Assembly (NCBI GenBank): GCA_013823945.1
Contig: PNMZ01000003.1
Span: 186,001 to 250,000, forward strand
Length of the DNA stretch: 64,000 bases
Source: a bacterium
Lineage (GTDB): Bacteria > Armatimonadota > Fimbriimonadia > Fimbriimonadales > Fimbriimonadaceae
Direction of reading: 5' to 3'
Position numbers and translations under genes: made by a program. Of this stretch, positions 1-10,312 are shown piece after piece. Numbering within the stretch: the stretch's first letter is position 1; the number at the start of each line of letters is the position of its first letter. The notes beneath the pieces are model-generated. The model was not told where the DNA came from. It saw only the letters and a list, made by a program, of their open reading frames with translations, and did no database searches.

Positions 1-448
1 TGTGGATTAAGTAAGCCTTATTTGCTCCCGGCAATGATCTCGAATTTGCATCGAGGATTGGTTGAGGATTCAGGGATTTCGTTACTCTTCCGCGTGTCCC
101 GCTTCTTGAGGCGGAGTTGAGCACCATGTACTTGACGCCGTCTTTGAACCATCCGACTGCGTCGCCGCTCTTACTGACTTCTGTGGCAACAATTTCTGGT
201 TTAGTCTTCATGAAATTGGTGACTTGCTGCATGGCATCGGGCTGGGTCGAAACGGATTTGAAGAACGTTGTTACTTCGCTTATGACCCGAGTCCGGTCTG
301 CCTCTGAAACGCTGCCACTAATGAAGTTTGGTAGAGGTGGTAGGGTAGTGGAAGCTGATCCTCCGCCTCCGCCACCGCATCCAATGACGATAAGAGTAGT
401 TAATACTCCGATCATCATGATGAATAGTTTGCTCAAGCACTGTTTCAT
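1..448 (-). CDS. Partial lipoprotein, C-terminus beyond left edge
   Basis: An open frame starts at ATG 448 and reads leftwards off the window edge without a stop, giving at least 149 residues. The N-terminus is a typical lipoprotein signal: Lys near the start, a hydrophobic stretch, then LIVIGC, so Cys24 is the probable lipidated residue, followed by a six-Gly linker. The rest is hydrophilic and matches no family I recognise. No convincing Shine-Dalgarno precedes the ATG. The opposite-strand frame at 117-452 is a shadow of this gene. Function unknown; surface-anchored location inferred from the signal only. Confidence 0.7.
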   Translation of the reverse strand, partial: MKQCLSKLFIMMIGVLTTLIVIGCGGGGGGSASTTLPPLPNFISGSVSEADRTRVISEVTTFFKSVSTQPDAMQQVTNFMKTKPEIVATEVSKSGDAVGWFKDGVKYMVLNSASRSGTRGRVTKSLNPQPILDANSRSLPGANKAYLIH

Positions 449-538
449 TTGATATTTGTCCAAGTTGGTTTCGTTGAATTGCGTAGACGATAGCTGTTGG
501 GCATTAGCCATGCATTAGGATTGCGAGCGGGTTGATGG

Positions 539-1129
539 TTAGCCCTTTCGTCTTCGGAGAATTGCCACTCCGCCGGCGGTCAGAATGAGCATTGTTCCCG
601 GCTCTGGAACGGCTTCAATTGCTTCCAGCTCAGCCAGGTGTAGGTATTCGGTTCTTTCGAGTTGAACCATCACAGAATCGGCTATGACAGGATTGAAATC
701 AAAGCTCATGCCTGATGCAAATGGGTTGCCGTCATTGATGTTTTGCACAAAAGTTTGATTGGTCGCACTCCAGACCGTGTTGCCATTGATCGACAGGGTG
801 ACGGAAAAAGGGCTGAGCCGTTCCATGAAACTGTCTGTACGGTTGAAAAGGTTTACTTGAGAGATTGAAGACGAAGTGGCAAATTCAATCTTGTACCAGG
901 CAGCAGATTCGAAATTAGTGTGCATTACGGATTGAGAATCCCACCGTCCATCGCGGTTGCCGTCGTTACCTTTGTCGGGAGTTGCTTGGGTGGCCCACAC
1001 TGAGCTTTGAGATCCTACGCCTCCGTTTGCGGAAGCGGCGACGTTTATTTGCGCCAAGGATGTTGTGACGGTTGCACATGCTAGTGTTAACGCAAAAAGG
1101 CGAGCAATTGACTGGGTGTTTTGAGCCAT
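539..1129 (-). CDS. PEP-CTERM sorted exported protein, discoidin-like
   Basis: A 196-residue secreted protein. A signal peptide covers about residues 1-26 and ends near SLAQ. The middle (about 30-165) has the look of an F5/8 type C or fucolectin-like beta-sandwich (ASANGG, then AWYKIEF and ISQVNLFNRTD), which in known families binds sugars. The C-terminus is a standard PEP-CTERM sorting signal: VPEPGT, a hydrophobic helix and RRRKG. Proteins of this type are cleaved by an exosortase and exported to the envelope or extracellular matrix; no exosortase gene is in the window. The domain assignment is by eye; the PEP-CTERM signal is clear. Confidence 0.8.
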   Translation of the reverse strand: MAQNTQSIARLFALTLACATVTTSLAQINVAASANGGVGSQSSVWATQATPDKGNDGNRDGRWDSQSVMHTNFESAAWYKIEFATSSSISQVNLFNRTDSFMERLSPFSVTLSINGNTVWSATNQTFVQNINDGNPFASGMSFDFNPVIADSVMVQLERTEYLHLAELEAIEAVPEPGTMLILTAGGVAILRRRKG

Positions 1130-1229
1130 GAGTTCCTCCCTCGCTCTAGGGGAAAGCCCGAGCGATTAAACCTATGGTGAGTTGATGGCATTAGCCGGGA
1201 ATTAATTTAAGTGCAGCAGGGAGTTGTCT

Positions 1230-3737
1230 TCAAGTATTTTTGCGGTTCCAAATATTTCCGGTCAGGTTGAACCCTGTTTGCTTCTTTAGATCTGAAAATT
1301 CCAGCCAATAAGCTTCGGCAAGTGAATCATCACCCTGATGTGAGGCGATCTTTGACATGAAATATGTACAGTACGTTTGAATAGTTTGGCGTTGGAGGGC
1401 AATGGCAGAATCGAACGCAATTTGAAAGTTCAGTTTTGCGTAGGAGAAGTCACCCAGATAGTATTCAGCAACGGCGAGAAGGAGGAAAGCGAGGGGATAC
1501 CTTCTGGAAGCCGGACAAACTGTCTGCGCTAGTTGGTTGGCTAAGTCCTTCGCCCGGAGCAGTGCCTTTGCTCTTTCGGGGTCGTTGGCTTCAAGTGTTC
1601 GGGCAAAAGAGTGAAGCGAACCACTCAGATGGGCGACTGCGCTTTGAATCCAAGATATCTCTTTCGTTTCATTTGCCAACTGAAGTGCGCTTTCGTGCAA
1701 ATTGATTCCTTCGATAAAAAATCCTTGCCGGGATCTGATTAACCCTAAGTTGATCCTGTACTCAAATTCGGCTTTCAAGTCGATTGCTTCAACCGAAATT
1801 TCGCGGAGCTGATTGAGATACTGTTCGGCTTCTTCAAAGAGGTTCACGTAAGGAAAAATCTGCAATGATGAGACAATCCAATCTCGCTTAAGAAGGTGAT
1901 TAGGAATAGATTTGAGATGAATTTGACTTTCTCTGATATGCCTCATCCCAATGATATAGTTCCCTCTTAGGTTGGCGTGAGAGATTGCGCCAATGCGCGC
2001 CTTCCAGTAGAGTTCGTTGTTTGGGTTGGGATTGTGGAAAGCCGCGTTGATATTAAGCTTATCAAGATCGTGGGGTTCGAGGGTTTCCATTGCATCCTCG
2101 TCAACCTCGGAAGCCTTTCGCAAGAAGTAGTTCCTATGACTTTCAATGATAAGTTCTAGCTGATCTGGCGATAGCTGTTCTTGCGCAATTTGTCGGACAG
2201 ACTCTAGGAAATAAAATCGCGTTGGTTGAATGTCAATTTGGGCATTGATGAGTGAGCGATGGACTAGCTCGGAGATATGGGACTTAGTGTTGGAGTTTGC
2301 CGTAACTTCTTGAGCAGCGAGATGGGAAAAGCCTCCCCAGAAACACGCAAGCTGCCCGAGAAATTTGAGAAGTTCTGGACTGAGGTCATCGAAGCTACTC
2401 TGAAGGGCAGCACGAAGGGAACGGTGTTTGGGGGATAGTGTTCGCTGCCTCGACTTCAGCTCGACCAAATTTTGGCTCAGGTGGGACAATATTTCAGAGA
2501 GCGAAAGCGTCGCGATCTGGGCAGCTGCTAATTCCAATGCAAGTGGGAGTCCTTGGAGTCGGGCGCAAATCTCAACAATCAATGGAATATCAGATTCGCG
2601 AGGTCGAAAGTCAGGACGCGACTGGTTGATTCTGGATAGGAACAGGGCGGTTGCTGGATAATTGATAAGTTCAGTAACGGCTGCCGGATAGTCAGCCGGA
2701 ATTGGGAGGGTTTCGAGTCGGAATGCCACTTCGCCGGGGATTTCTAGTGTTTGGCGAGACGTGGTGATACAGGTTAGCTGAGGATTTTGAGCAAGTGCAA
2801 CACTTAAAATTTCGCTGGTTTGGTCGACCAGATGATCAATGTTGTCGAGGATTATGAGTATGGGGCCCGAGTTCTGGAGTGCATCGAGTAATTGCTCCCC
2901 AGCAGATTTTGGATTTTGAGTACCGGTTCCAAGAGCTTTGAGAATGGCCTCGTAAAACTCGTCAATGGTTGCGCAATCGGACAGTGGAACGAATAGGGAA
3001 TTGACTTCGCTCATTCGGGCCGCTTCAATGCTGAGTCTTGTCTTGCCGATTCCGGCAGTACCGGTGATGGTCAGCAAGCGGTTTGATTTGAGGATCACGG
3101 CAATCTGAGATAGAACCGATTGGTTTGGTATATATTCGGTGAGGAAGCTAGGAAGTCCGCTCAAACTGTTATTTGAATTTGCAAGCGCGCTTGATTGGGG
3201 AGTTTCAGCTTCGCGGGTTGCTCGTATATCTGCGAGCTCGCCAATGAGTATGTTGAACCGGGTTTGGTGTTCCGAAATCCACTCGTCGTAGATACCAGGC
3301 AGTAGCGGCGAATGGAGTAGCTCGGCGGCGGCATGGAAGTTTTTTTGCGCATACAGCGTTTCAAAATCAGCCACGTCGCAAGTCGTTGCTCCTTTTCTTA
3401 GAGAGATACATTCAGAGACTGAAGTATCGATTACTGACCCAAACGGGAATCCAGGGGGTTCCAATTGTTTCCTTAAGGATGCAAGGGTAACTCGGAAACG
3501 ATTTGCTAGGGCATTTGGATTTGGATCATCGGGCCAAAGAGCTTCCATTAGAGCTTCTCGGGAGCAAGGTTGTTCGTGATGGATGGCGAGGTAGCAGAGC
3601 AGTGAAGCAACTTTTTTTGATCGAAACCGAGTTTGCGTTGAGCCGTTGGCAGAGTGAAGTATTGGACCGCCAAAGAGCTGAATCTTCCAAACTAGGCTGG
3701 CTAAATTTCTCTGTGTATGATTCGGGCTTTCGATAAT
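1230..3737 (-). CDS. AfsR/SARP-like regulator with NB-ARC-type NTPase
   Basis: From ATG 3548 the protein has 772 residues: the end of a winged-helix domain (LWPDDPNPNALANRFRVTL), a BTAD-like helical region to about 115, an NB-ARC/AAA NTPase with Walker A GTAGIGKT and Walker B LIILDNIDHL, a sensor TSR, then TPR-like helices. The winged helix clearly continues upstream in the same frame (IQLFGGPILHSANG, then RFRSKKVASLLCYLAIH), so ATG 3548 is too late. That extension has no ATG, GTG or TTG before the stop; the only reasonable initiator is ATT at 3737, which has AAGGAG 8 nt ahead. Probable signal-responsive transcription factor of the AfsR type. A mutated start or N-terminal frameshift is the alternative. 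The 259 bp from 3738 to the next gene hold only promoter-like AT-rich sequence. Confidence 0.75.
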   Translation of the reverse strand: MIESPNHTQRNLASLVWKIQLFGGPILHSANGSTQTRFRSKKVASLLCYLAIHHEQPCSREALMEALWPDDPNPNALANRFRVTLASLRKQLEPPGFPFGSVIDTSVSECISLRKGATTCDVADFETLYAQKNFHAAAELLHSPLLPGIYDEWISEHQTRFNILIGELADIRATREAETPQSSALANSNNSLSGLPSFLTEYIPNQSVLSQIAVILKSNRLLTITGTAGIGKTRLSIEAARMSEVNSLFVPLSDCATIDEFYEAILKALGTGTQNPKSAGEQLLDALQNSGPILIILDNIDHLVDQTSEILSVALAQNPQLTCITTSRQTLEIPGEVAFRLETLPIPADYPAAVTELINYPATALFLSRINQSRPDFRPRESDIPLIVEICARLQGLPLALELAAAQIATLSLSEILSHLSQNLVELKSRQRTLSPKHRSLRAALQSSFDDLSPELLKFLGQLACFWGGFSHLAAQEVTANSNTKSHISELVHRSLINAQIDIQPTRFYFLESVRQIAQEQLSPDQLELIIESHRNYFLRKASEVDEDAMETLEPHDLDKLNINAAFHNPNPNNELYWKARIGAISHANLRGNYIIGMRHIRESQIHLKSIPNHLLKRDWIVSSLQIFPYVNLFEEAEQYLNQLREISVEAIDLKAEFEYRINLGLIRSRQGFFIEGINLHESALQLANETKEISWIQSAVAHLSGSLHSFARTLEANDPERAKALLRAKDLANQLAQTVCPASRRYPLAFLLLAVAEYYLGDFSYAKLNFQIAFDSAIALQRQTIQTYCTYFMSKIASHQGDDSLAEAYWLEFSDLKKQTGFNLTGNIWNRKNT

Positions 3738-3996
3738 GCTCCAAACTCCTTTCTCGCGGCGGCTACTCTTGAGGTTGTCTTAAACTCGAATAGATCATAT
3801 CCTAAAAGATTTGACTCACTTGTTTCGAGGGTAAGTCATTTCTCAAAGGCGTTCATTCGAATTTTTGATTCCTTACTCTATAAGGCTTGATCTGCGTTCA
3901 GGTTGCGGCGTGAGATTGAATGAAAAATCCAATTTCTTGAAGCATTTTTGGGAGCGATCTCGCTGGTACAGTAATGCCAGGAGTTGGGAGTTGGCG

Positions 3997-6900
3997 ATGC
4001 GGCTGCGAGGACGAGTTTCAATAAGTTCGGTAGGATTTTTTCTCTTGGCGTTTGTCCCGTTTGCGGTTTCGGCTATTTCTGACCCTGCACCCATTGAGCG
4101 GCCGGTGGACTTTGTTGATGAGATTATGCCCATCGTCAAGGCTAAGTGTTTAAGTTGCCACGGTGGTACGGAGGCTCAGGGTGGGCTCGATTTGAGTAGT
4201 CCGAGAGGGTGGATCAAAGGTGGCGATTCGGGGGCTTTATTCGATCCAGGTAAGCCGGAAAATTCACACATTATTGAGCGATTGACGACAGAGGATCGGG
4301 TGTTGTTGATGCCGAAGGATATGCCTGCTCTGCCGGACGAGCAAATTGAGTTGTTCAGGACGTGGATTCTGCAAGGGGGAAATTTTAATTTGCGGACTTT
4401 TGAGCGCGATATCAAGCCGTTGTTCGTTAGACGTTGCAGCACATGCCACGAAGGGGATGAGCCAGCTGCGGGCCTCGTGCTGGGTTCGAGGGAGAGTGTT
4501 TTGGAAGTGGTTACACCGGGCGACCCGGAGAACTCGATTCTTGTTCGTCGGTTGAAAGGTTACGATGGCCTCGACCAGATGCCCAAGGGCTTTAAGGCCT
4601 TGGAAAAGTCGGAAATCCAGATGGTGGAGGATTGGATTCTGCAGGGGGCAGTTCAGGGGAAGGCACCGGAGATTCATTGGGCTTATCGTCCAGTTGTTAA
4701 GCCAAGTGTTCCGGCTACTGATTCTGGGTGGGTGAGAAATCCGATTGACGCTTTTATTTTGAGTAGGATTCAGCAGGAGGGTTTGGAGCCATCTCCGACG
4801 GCAAGTCGAGAAAAATTACTGCGGCGGCTCTCTCAAGATCTCACTGGTTTGCCACCGAGCCTCGAAGAGCTTGATCGATTCTTAGAAGGTCGCGAATCAG
4901 TTCAACAAGCAATTGATCGGCTACTCGCTAGCCCTCACTTTGGCGAGCGAATGGCGGTTCCTTGGCTTGATCTGGCGAGGTACGCCGATTCTAACGGCTA
5001 TGAGAAAGATAATGCTCGCTCGATATGGAAGTACCGAGATTGGGTGGTTAACGCTTTCAATTCCAACATGCCTTATGATCAGTTTACGGTTAAGCAACTT
5101 GCTGGAGATTTGCTCCCAAATGCATCGGTGGAAGACATGGTGGCGACGGGATTTCACCGAAACACGATGCATAACTTAGAAGGGGGCGTGGATCAGGACG
5201 AAGCGATGTATCTGGTTCGAGCGGATCGGGCGGACACGACTTCGACGGTTTGGCTGGGACAGACGATGGCTTGTGCACGGTGTCATGATCACAAATACGA
5301 TCCGATTTCCCACAAAGAATATTTTCAGTTTTATGCGTTCTTTGCAAATAATCGGTTCAAAAAAGTGGGAGATGCCTCGATCAGCGAGCAAAAGTTTTAC
5401 GAGCCAACGCTTAAGCTGCCGACACCAGAACAGGAAAAGCAGCTCATTGACTTAAAGCAGCATCTTGGTCGGGTCGAAGATGGGCTTAAGTCATTTATCG
5501 CCTCAGATTTGGCTCGGGAGCAGGCTGCTTGGGAGCAGGCGATGAACGACCCGGAAACTTGGAAACCAGCTAAGATCGCGACGAAGGATGATCGCATAAT
5601 TGTTAGCCGCAATCAGGTTACGACTCCCGGAGCTGGGCCGGATACGATGGACTATGCTTTGTCGGTCACAGTTCCACCGGGAACCCGGGGTTTGCGGTTG
5701 CGGGTCATTCCGGACAAAGATCGCGCTTATGGTGGTTCGGGACGTGCGGATAGTGGAAATTTCATCCTGAGCCGAATCTCATTGAAAGGAGCAACGGCAC
5801 GGTACGTGGCGGCTGACTTTACTCAGGCTGGCTATTCAGTTTCGGGGGTTCTTGATTCTGATCCTGAAACGGGCTGGGCAATTTCTGGCGCGGTCAATCA
5901 ACCGCATGAATTAGTAGTTGAATTCACGGCTCCAGTAAGTGGCACGATTGAACTTGGATTGCATTGTGAATCAGTGAGATGGGTTCGCCATACGCTCGGT
6001 CAGTTTACGCTGGAGGCTACAGTTTTGGACGGAGCGGCTCGATTTGCGGTGCCGGGGTCTATTCGAGAAATCGTTTCTCAGCCAGTTCGATCGAATGAGG
6101 AGCAATCTACACTTTCTCGCTATTATGCAAGTCACTCTTTCGGAGGTCGTCAATCTCAAGAGACGATTGCCGATCTCAAATCCAAGATTCGATCTATTGA
6201 GAATGAAATCACTACGACTTTAGTGATGGAGGAGGATAGTGGGAAGACTGAGGCTCCGATTCGCCATCGGGGAGAGTTTATGTCGCCGACGGAGGTGGTT
6301 GCTTCGGGGACACCTCGTTCGTTTGGTCAGGTTGCGGGGGGGTCGCGGCTTGATCTTGCTAAGTGGATTGTTGATCCAGCAAATCCACTTACCGCTCGGG
6401 TGCAAGTGAATCGGCTTTGGGAAATGGTCTTTGGGCGTGGCTTGGTTGAAACAAGCGAGAACTTTGGCACACAGGGTACTCCACCGACTCATCCGGAACT
6501 TTTGGACTGGCTGGCCGCAACCTATGTCGAGTCACGATGGAATACAAAAGCTCTTCTGAAACTCATTTTGAGTTCGTCCACTTACCAGCAATCATCTGGG
6601 GTGACAAGAGAGCTGTTGGAAAAGGATCCCGAGAATCTATGGCTTGCTCGGGGGCCACGTTTTCGATTGGATGCGGAGTTTATTCGTGATCAGGCTCTGG
6701 CAACTTCGGGATTGCTGGATACAAAGGCTGGAGGGCCGCCCGTATTTCCTTTTCAGCCGGCGGGGGTTTGGGATAATCCTTACAGCGGGGAACAGTGGAT
6801 TATGAGTGGAGGGAGTGAGGCTTCGAGGCGATCTCTTTACACGTTTTATAAACGCACCGCCCCATTTCCATCGTTTATGGCATTTGATGCGACATCACGG

Positions 6901-7206
6901 GAGCAATGCACCGTTCGGAGGAGCAGGACAAACACACCCATTCAGGCTTTGGCGACATTAAATGATCCAGGTTTGTTTGAGGCCGCCAAAGCTCTCGGTA
7001 AACGATGGAGGGAGGCTCCCGGCACGGTTGAACACCGCCTTACCATGGCTTTTCGGACTGTCACTTCACGCACTCCGGGAGCACTTGAAATGAAGCGACT
7101 CTACGAATTTTATGACCGGACTGAGGCAAAGAATGGGGATGAGATTGCCTGGGCAATGGTGGCCAATGTGCTTTTGAATCTTGATGAGGCTTTGACTAAG
7201 GAATGA
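3997..7206 (+). CDS. PSCyt1-DUF1549-DUF1553 cytochrome-type protein
   Basis: A large exported protein (1069 residues from ATG 3997) of the family common in planctomycetes. I chose ATG 3997 because GGGAG lies 6 nt upstream and a signal peptide starts there (RLRGRV, then a hydrophobic run to about residue 26). Two haem-c motifs of the PSCyt1 type occur at CLSCH (about 51-55) and CSTCH (about 147-151), and a third CxxCH, CARCH, at about 426-430 in the DUF1549 part ([14 protein letters not shown], then [13 protein letters not shown]). DUF1553 forms the C-terminal third ([20 protein letters not shown]). Such proteins are paired with DUF1501 partners, as here, and are thought to act in polysaccharide or sulfatase-linked periplasmic systems; the exact reaction is not established. 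Confidence 0.9.
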   Translation: MRLRGRVSISSVGFFLLAFVPFAVSAISDPAPIERPVDFVDEIMPIVKAKCLSCHGGTEAQGGLDLSSPRGWIKGGDSGALFDPGKPENSHIIERLTTEDRVLLMPKDMPALPDEQIELFRTWILQGGNFNLRTFERDIKPLFVRRCSTCHEGDEPAAGLVLGSRESVLEVVTPGDPENSILVRRLKGYDGLDQMPKGFKALEKSEIQMVEDWILQGAVQGKAPEIHWAYRPVVKPSVPATDSGWVRNPIDAFILSRIQQEGLEPSPTASREKLLRRLSQDLTGLPPSLEELDRFLEGRESVQQAIDRLLASPHFGERMAVPWLDLARYADSNGYEKDNARSIWKYRDWVVNAFNSNMPYDQFTVKQLAGDLLPNASVEDMVATGFHRNTMHNLEGGVDQDEAMYLVRADRADTTSTVWLGQTMACARCHDHKYDPISHKEYFQFYAFFANNRFKKVGDASISEQKFYEPTLKLPTPEQEKQLIDLKQHLGRVEDGLKSFIASDLAREQAAWEQAMNDPETWKPAKIATKDDRIIVSRNQVTTPGAGPDTMDYALSVTVPPGTRGLRLRVIPDKDRAYGGSGRADSGNFILSRISLKGATARYVAADFTQAGYSVSGVLDSDPETGWAISGAVNQPHELVVEFTAPVSGTIELGLHCESVRWVRHTLGQFTLEATVLDGAARFAVPGSIREIVSQPVRSNEEQSTLSRYYASHSFGGRQSQETIADLKSKIRSIENEITTTLVMEEDSGKTEAPIRHRGEFMSPTEVVASGTPRSFGQVAGGSRLDLAKWIVDPANPLTARVQVNRLWEMVFGRGLVETSENFGTQGTPPTHPELLDWLAATYVESRWNTKALLKLILSSSTYQQSSGVTRELLEKDPENLWLARGPRFRLDAEFIRDQALATSGLLDTKAGGPPVFPFQPAGVWDNPYSGEQWIMSGGSEASRRSLYTFYKRTAPFPSFMAFDATSREQCTVRRSRTNTPIQALATLNDPGLFEAAKALGKRWREAPGTVEHRLTMAFRTVTSRTPGALEMKRLYEFYDRTEAKNGDEIAWAMVANVLLNLDEALTKE

Positions 7207-8624
7207 CAATGCGACCGAACAATCTTCACACTTTGACGCGGCGAACATTGCTCCGAGATGCGAGTTATGGAATTGGTTCCTTGGCACTGAACCACTTGCT
7301 GGCGAATTCTGTCTTGGGATCGCCGATTGTGAAGCGGATTGCGCCCAAAGCCAAGCAAGTTGTGTTTCTGTTTATGGCGGGGGCACCTTCCCAGCTTGAT
7401 ATGTTTGACTACAAACCGGAACTCAACGCACGGAATGGGGAAGAGTGTCCGGAGGAGTTGACGAAGGGCGAGCGATTTGCGTTTATCAAGGGGCGACCCA
7501 AGCTTCTTGCATCTCCTCATCAATTTCAGCAGGTTGGTCAATCTGGCCAGTGGGTGAGTGATCTGCTCCCGTTCTATAAGGAGATTGCCGACGATGTAGT
7601 CGTTGTGCGGTCTATGCAGACGGATCAGTTTAATCATGCTCCGGCTCAGATTTTTATGAATACGGGATTCCAGATTCCTGGGCGACCAAGTTTTGGGGCT
7701 TGGATGAGTTACGGATTGGGAACTGAGAACGAAGATCTCCCTGCGTTTGTGGTACTGGTGAGCGGCGACAATAATCCTGATGGTGGCAAGGCGTGTTGGG
7801 GAAGCGGCTTTTTACCGAGTCAGCACCAGGGGGTGGAATTCCGTTCAAATGGCGAGCCCATTTTGTTTATCACGAATCCCGACGGGGTGACGGAAGAACT
7901 ACGCCGAGATTCGCTTGATGTATTGGGTGATTTGAATCGGCTTCGTCATAGTGAAATTCTTGATCCAGAGATTGAAGCGCGGATTGCGCAATATGAACTC
8001 GCATTCCGTATGCAGACCAGTGTTCCTGAACTGATTGAGCTGGACAAAGAACCACCGGAAGTCCATGGTCTATATGGAACAGAGCCAGGAAAGCGGAGTT
8101 TTGCGAATAACTGTTTGCTTGCTCGGCGGCTCGTGGAGCGAGGTGTTCGTTTTGTTCAGCTTTATCATCGTGGGTGGGACAATCACGGGGAAAGTGAGGG
8201 GAACGACCTGAAGAATGGACTTGGACGGATGTGCAAGCAAACTGATCAGCCTGCGGCGGCACTGGTCAAGGATTTGAAACGACGGGGATTGCTGGATGAA
8301 ACGCTCGTGATATGGGGGGGTGAGTTTGGTCGAACACCGATGAACGAGGGACGAGGAGGGTCGCCTTTCCAAGGTCGAGATCACCATCCGAGGGCGTTTA
8401 CAATGTGGCTCGCGGGGGGTGGGATCAAGGCGGGGACGGCTTATGGAATGACCGATGAATTTGGATATAACGTCGTCGAAAATCCTGTTCACGTTCACGA
8501 TCTGCATGCAACTATTTTGCATTTGATGGGGGTGAACCATACGGATTTGACTTATCAATTTCAGGGTCGCGATTTTCGACTGACGGATGTTCATGGAAAA
8601 GTTGTTGAGGGGTTAATTCAGTAA
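7203..8624 (+). CDS. DUF1501 protein, Tat-exported
   Basis: A 473-residue protein of the DUF1501 family (sulfatase/alkaline-phosphatase-like fold). The N-terminus has a twin-arginine type signal (TRRTLL, Arg13-Arg14, followed by a hydrophobic stretch), so folded export is likely. Family landmarks are visible: [18 protein letters not shown] near the start, [14 protein letters not shown] mid-protein and [13 protein letters not shown] late. Its ATG overlaps the stop of the upstream DUF1553 gene, so the two are translationally coupled. This pairing is the rule in planctomycete-type genomes and implies a joint periplasmic function. ATG 7209 is an alternative start; substrate unknown. Confidence 0.9.
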   Translation: MTMRPNNLHTLTRRTLLRDASYGIGSLALNHLLANSVLGSPIVKRIAPKAKQVVFLFMAGAPSQLDMFDYKPELNARNGEECPEELTKGERFAFIKGRPKLLASPHQFQQVGQSGQWVSDLLPFYKEIADDVVVVRSMQTDQFNHAPAQIFMNTGFQIPGRPSFGAWMSYGLGTENEDLPAFVVLVSGDNNPDGGKACWGSGFLPSQHQGVEFRSNGEPILFITNPDGVTEELRRDSLDVLGDLNRLRHSEILDPEIEARIAQYELAFRMQTSVPELIELDKEPPEVHGLYGTEPGKRSFANNCLLARRLVERGVRFVQLYHRGWDNHGESEGNDLKNGLGRMCKQTDQPAAALVKDLKRRGLLDETLVIWGGEFGRTPMNEGRGGSPFQGRDHHPRAFTMWLAGGGIKAGTAYGMTDEFGYNVVENPVHVHDLHATILHLMGVNHTDLTYQFQGRDFRLTDVHGKVVEGLIQ

Positions 8625-9403
8625 TGGAAATCAAGGTTTACAAAACGACTTGGGGAATGCCGGGAACACCGGACGAGGTGCTCGCTAAAATCAAGGGTGT
8701 GGGTTACGATGGGTGGAAAGATTGGATCAAGCCTCACTTTGAGGTTCGGGCACTGGCAAGTCGTCACGGGTTGGAGTATATGGCGATGGTGAATGGGGGA
8801 ACACCTGACCAGTTTCGCCGTGATTTGGACGAAGCTCAGGACGCGGGCGCAGTGGGTTGCACGGTTCATGTTGGAAGGGCGAACATGAGCTATGAGGAGG
8901 GTCTTGACCACCTGGGGACATTGGTTGAGATTGCCAAGACTTTGCCCTTTTCGGTTAATTTTGAGACTCATCGCGGACGGTTGCTCTATGAGCCGCTTTC
9001 GACAGCCCGGTATTTGAAAGAACTACCTGATCTGTGGCTCTGTGCTGATTTGAGTCACTGGACAGTTGTTACTGAATCGATGCTGCAGGGGTTTGGCCCA
9101 GCGCTTGAGCTGGCGATCCGTCGGACGCGCCACGTTCACACGCGTGTCGGTCATGAAGAGGGGCCGCAGGTTCCTGACCCGAGGGTGGCACAGTGGCAAA
9201 GCCATGTTAACGTTTTTGAGGGATGGTGGGATCAGATTAAAGCCGCGCACGTTGAGCGCAGGGAGAAAGTCATGACATTTGATCCGGAATATGGTCCTCC
9301 GAACTATATGTGGACTCATCCTGCGAGCGGCGACCCAGTTGCTGATTTGTGGGATGTTTGTTTGTGGACAAAGGATCGGGTGAAGGCACGGCTTTCAGGT
9401 TGA
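8624..9403 (+). CDS. Sugar-phosphate isomerase/epimerase-like TIM barrel
   Basis: A 259-residue protein with the pattern of the AP endonuclease 2/xylose isomerase-like TIM barrel superfamily: VNFETHRGRLLYEP (metal-binding Glu and His), LCADLSHW (Asp and His) and HVHTRVGHEEGPQ (His). No signal peptide, so it is cytoplasmic unless leaderless export occurs. The ATG overlaps the preceding stop (TAATG), which places it as the third gene of the PSCyt/DUF1501 operon. It probably acts on a sugar released or imported by that system; the substrate cannot be read from the sequence. The stop codon coincides with the edge of the 9.4 kb repeat. Confidence 0.85.
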   Translation: MEIKVYKTTWGMPGTPDEVLAKIKGVGYDGWKDWIKPHFEVRALASRHGLEYMAMVNGGTPDQFRRDLDEAQDAGAVGCTVHVGRANMSYEEGLDHLGTLVEIAKTLPFSVNFETHRGRLLYEPLSTARYLKELPDLWLCADLSHWTVVTESMLQGFGPALELAIRRTRHVHTRVGHEEGPQVPDPRVAQWQSHVNVFEGWWDQIKAAHVERREKVMTFDPEYGPPNYMWTHPASGDPVADLWDVCLWTKDRVKARLSG

Positions 9404-9560
9404 TCGTGGTGGATGACAAGTTAGCAAAGCAGTTAGCAACTCTTTTGATCGAAACCGTGTTTGCTGGGCGCCATTAGCAGAGTAAAGAATTGGGCCGCCA
9501 AAGAGCTGAATTCTCCAAACATGATTGGTGGTCTCGCATGAGCTTTGACTCGGGCTATGG
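9398..9560 (-). pseudogene. Remnant of a SARP winged-helix N-terminus
   Basis: This stretch is a diverged direct repeat of 3568-3733, the part that encodes the winged-helix start of the AfsR/SARP-like gene. On the minus strand the same frame reads VWRIQLFGGPILYSANG, then TRFRSKELLTALL, and stops at a TGA soon after. Only the domain head remains; nothing resembling BTAD or NTPase sequence is nearby. As in the intact gene, the 24 codons ahead of the conserved part contain no standard start. It abuts the TIM-barrel stop codon, so the three-gene operon 3997-9403 is bracketed by the two copies. Confidence 0.75.
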
Positions 9561-10312
9561 CTACTCATCCGTGTTCCTCATAGGCTCAATTCTTTTGAGC
9601 GTTCCTGATCATATCCGAATTGGGATGCCTTGGCGGCGGTTAATGGGCGAGCGATCCGATCGCGAGCATATTCACATTAGCAAGTTGGGGCATGGCTTCA
9701 ACTATGTTACATTTGAAGTCATTCAACTCTCGATTCCCGGTTCAAACATATTGGGGGAGGATTGTTTTCTTGGTTACTCAGTGCAGAACAATCGCGGGAC
9801 CCACCGGAGAGACTTAGTCTCCACGAACAGCAACTGAGTTTCTTTTGGCGGCTTGCGATGTGCATGGGGCATTCAATAAGTTAATGGGATGGCTTTTTAT
9901 AACTTGCATATGATGTTTCCCGCAGTGGTCGAACCGGAGATTGCCCGCGTGCCGCTTTTCGCATGACTCAATACCAAGTTTGTGATGACATCGAAAGAGC
10001 ATGCATACACTCGTTACGGCTATCAAGCCACGATGGAAGTAGGGGCGTCTTCACAAGCGCATCGGAGGGCCGTTCAAGATTTCTGGTGCGGAACTAGGTC
10101 AGTACCTTGGATTTAGGATTTTTTGTTAAAATTTTGTGACAGGTCCCGAGGGTAGAAATTTCTTTATATCGGCGTTCGTAGTATCCCCAAATCCAATTGG
10201 GGTCGGCTTGATCAAGGCGTAATTGAGTTCATTTGTGGAATCCACGTGACCAGGTCGCCATTGAGATGAACGTCCGATTTCAAAAGATTGGTAGCCAAAA
10301 AGGAAACGAAAG
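9561..10312. other. Intergenic stretch without supported genes
   Basis: About 750 bp. Short frames exist on both strands (for example a Cys/His-containing frame on the minus strand at 9814-10026) but none has a ribosome site, family resemblance or sensible composition. An AT-rich segment around 10110-10140 may hold the promoter for the gene at 10313. The region next to the SARP remnant could be further decayed coding sequence. Confidence 0.5.

Noticed and set aside
117-452. Plus-strand frame with a Pro-rich run
   Set aside because: Complement of the partial lipoprotein gene; no ribosome site or family resemblance.
9490-9837. 115-residue plus-strand frame
   Set aside because: Begins inside the SARP remnant on the opposite strand, with no signal, family or good start.
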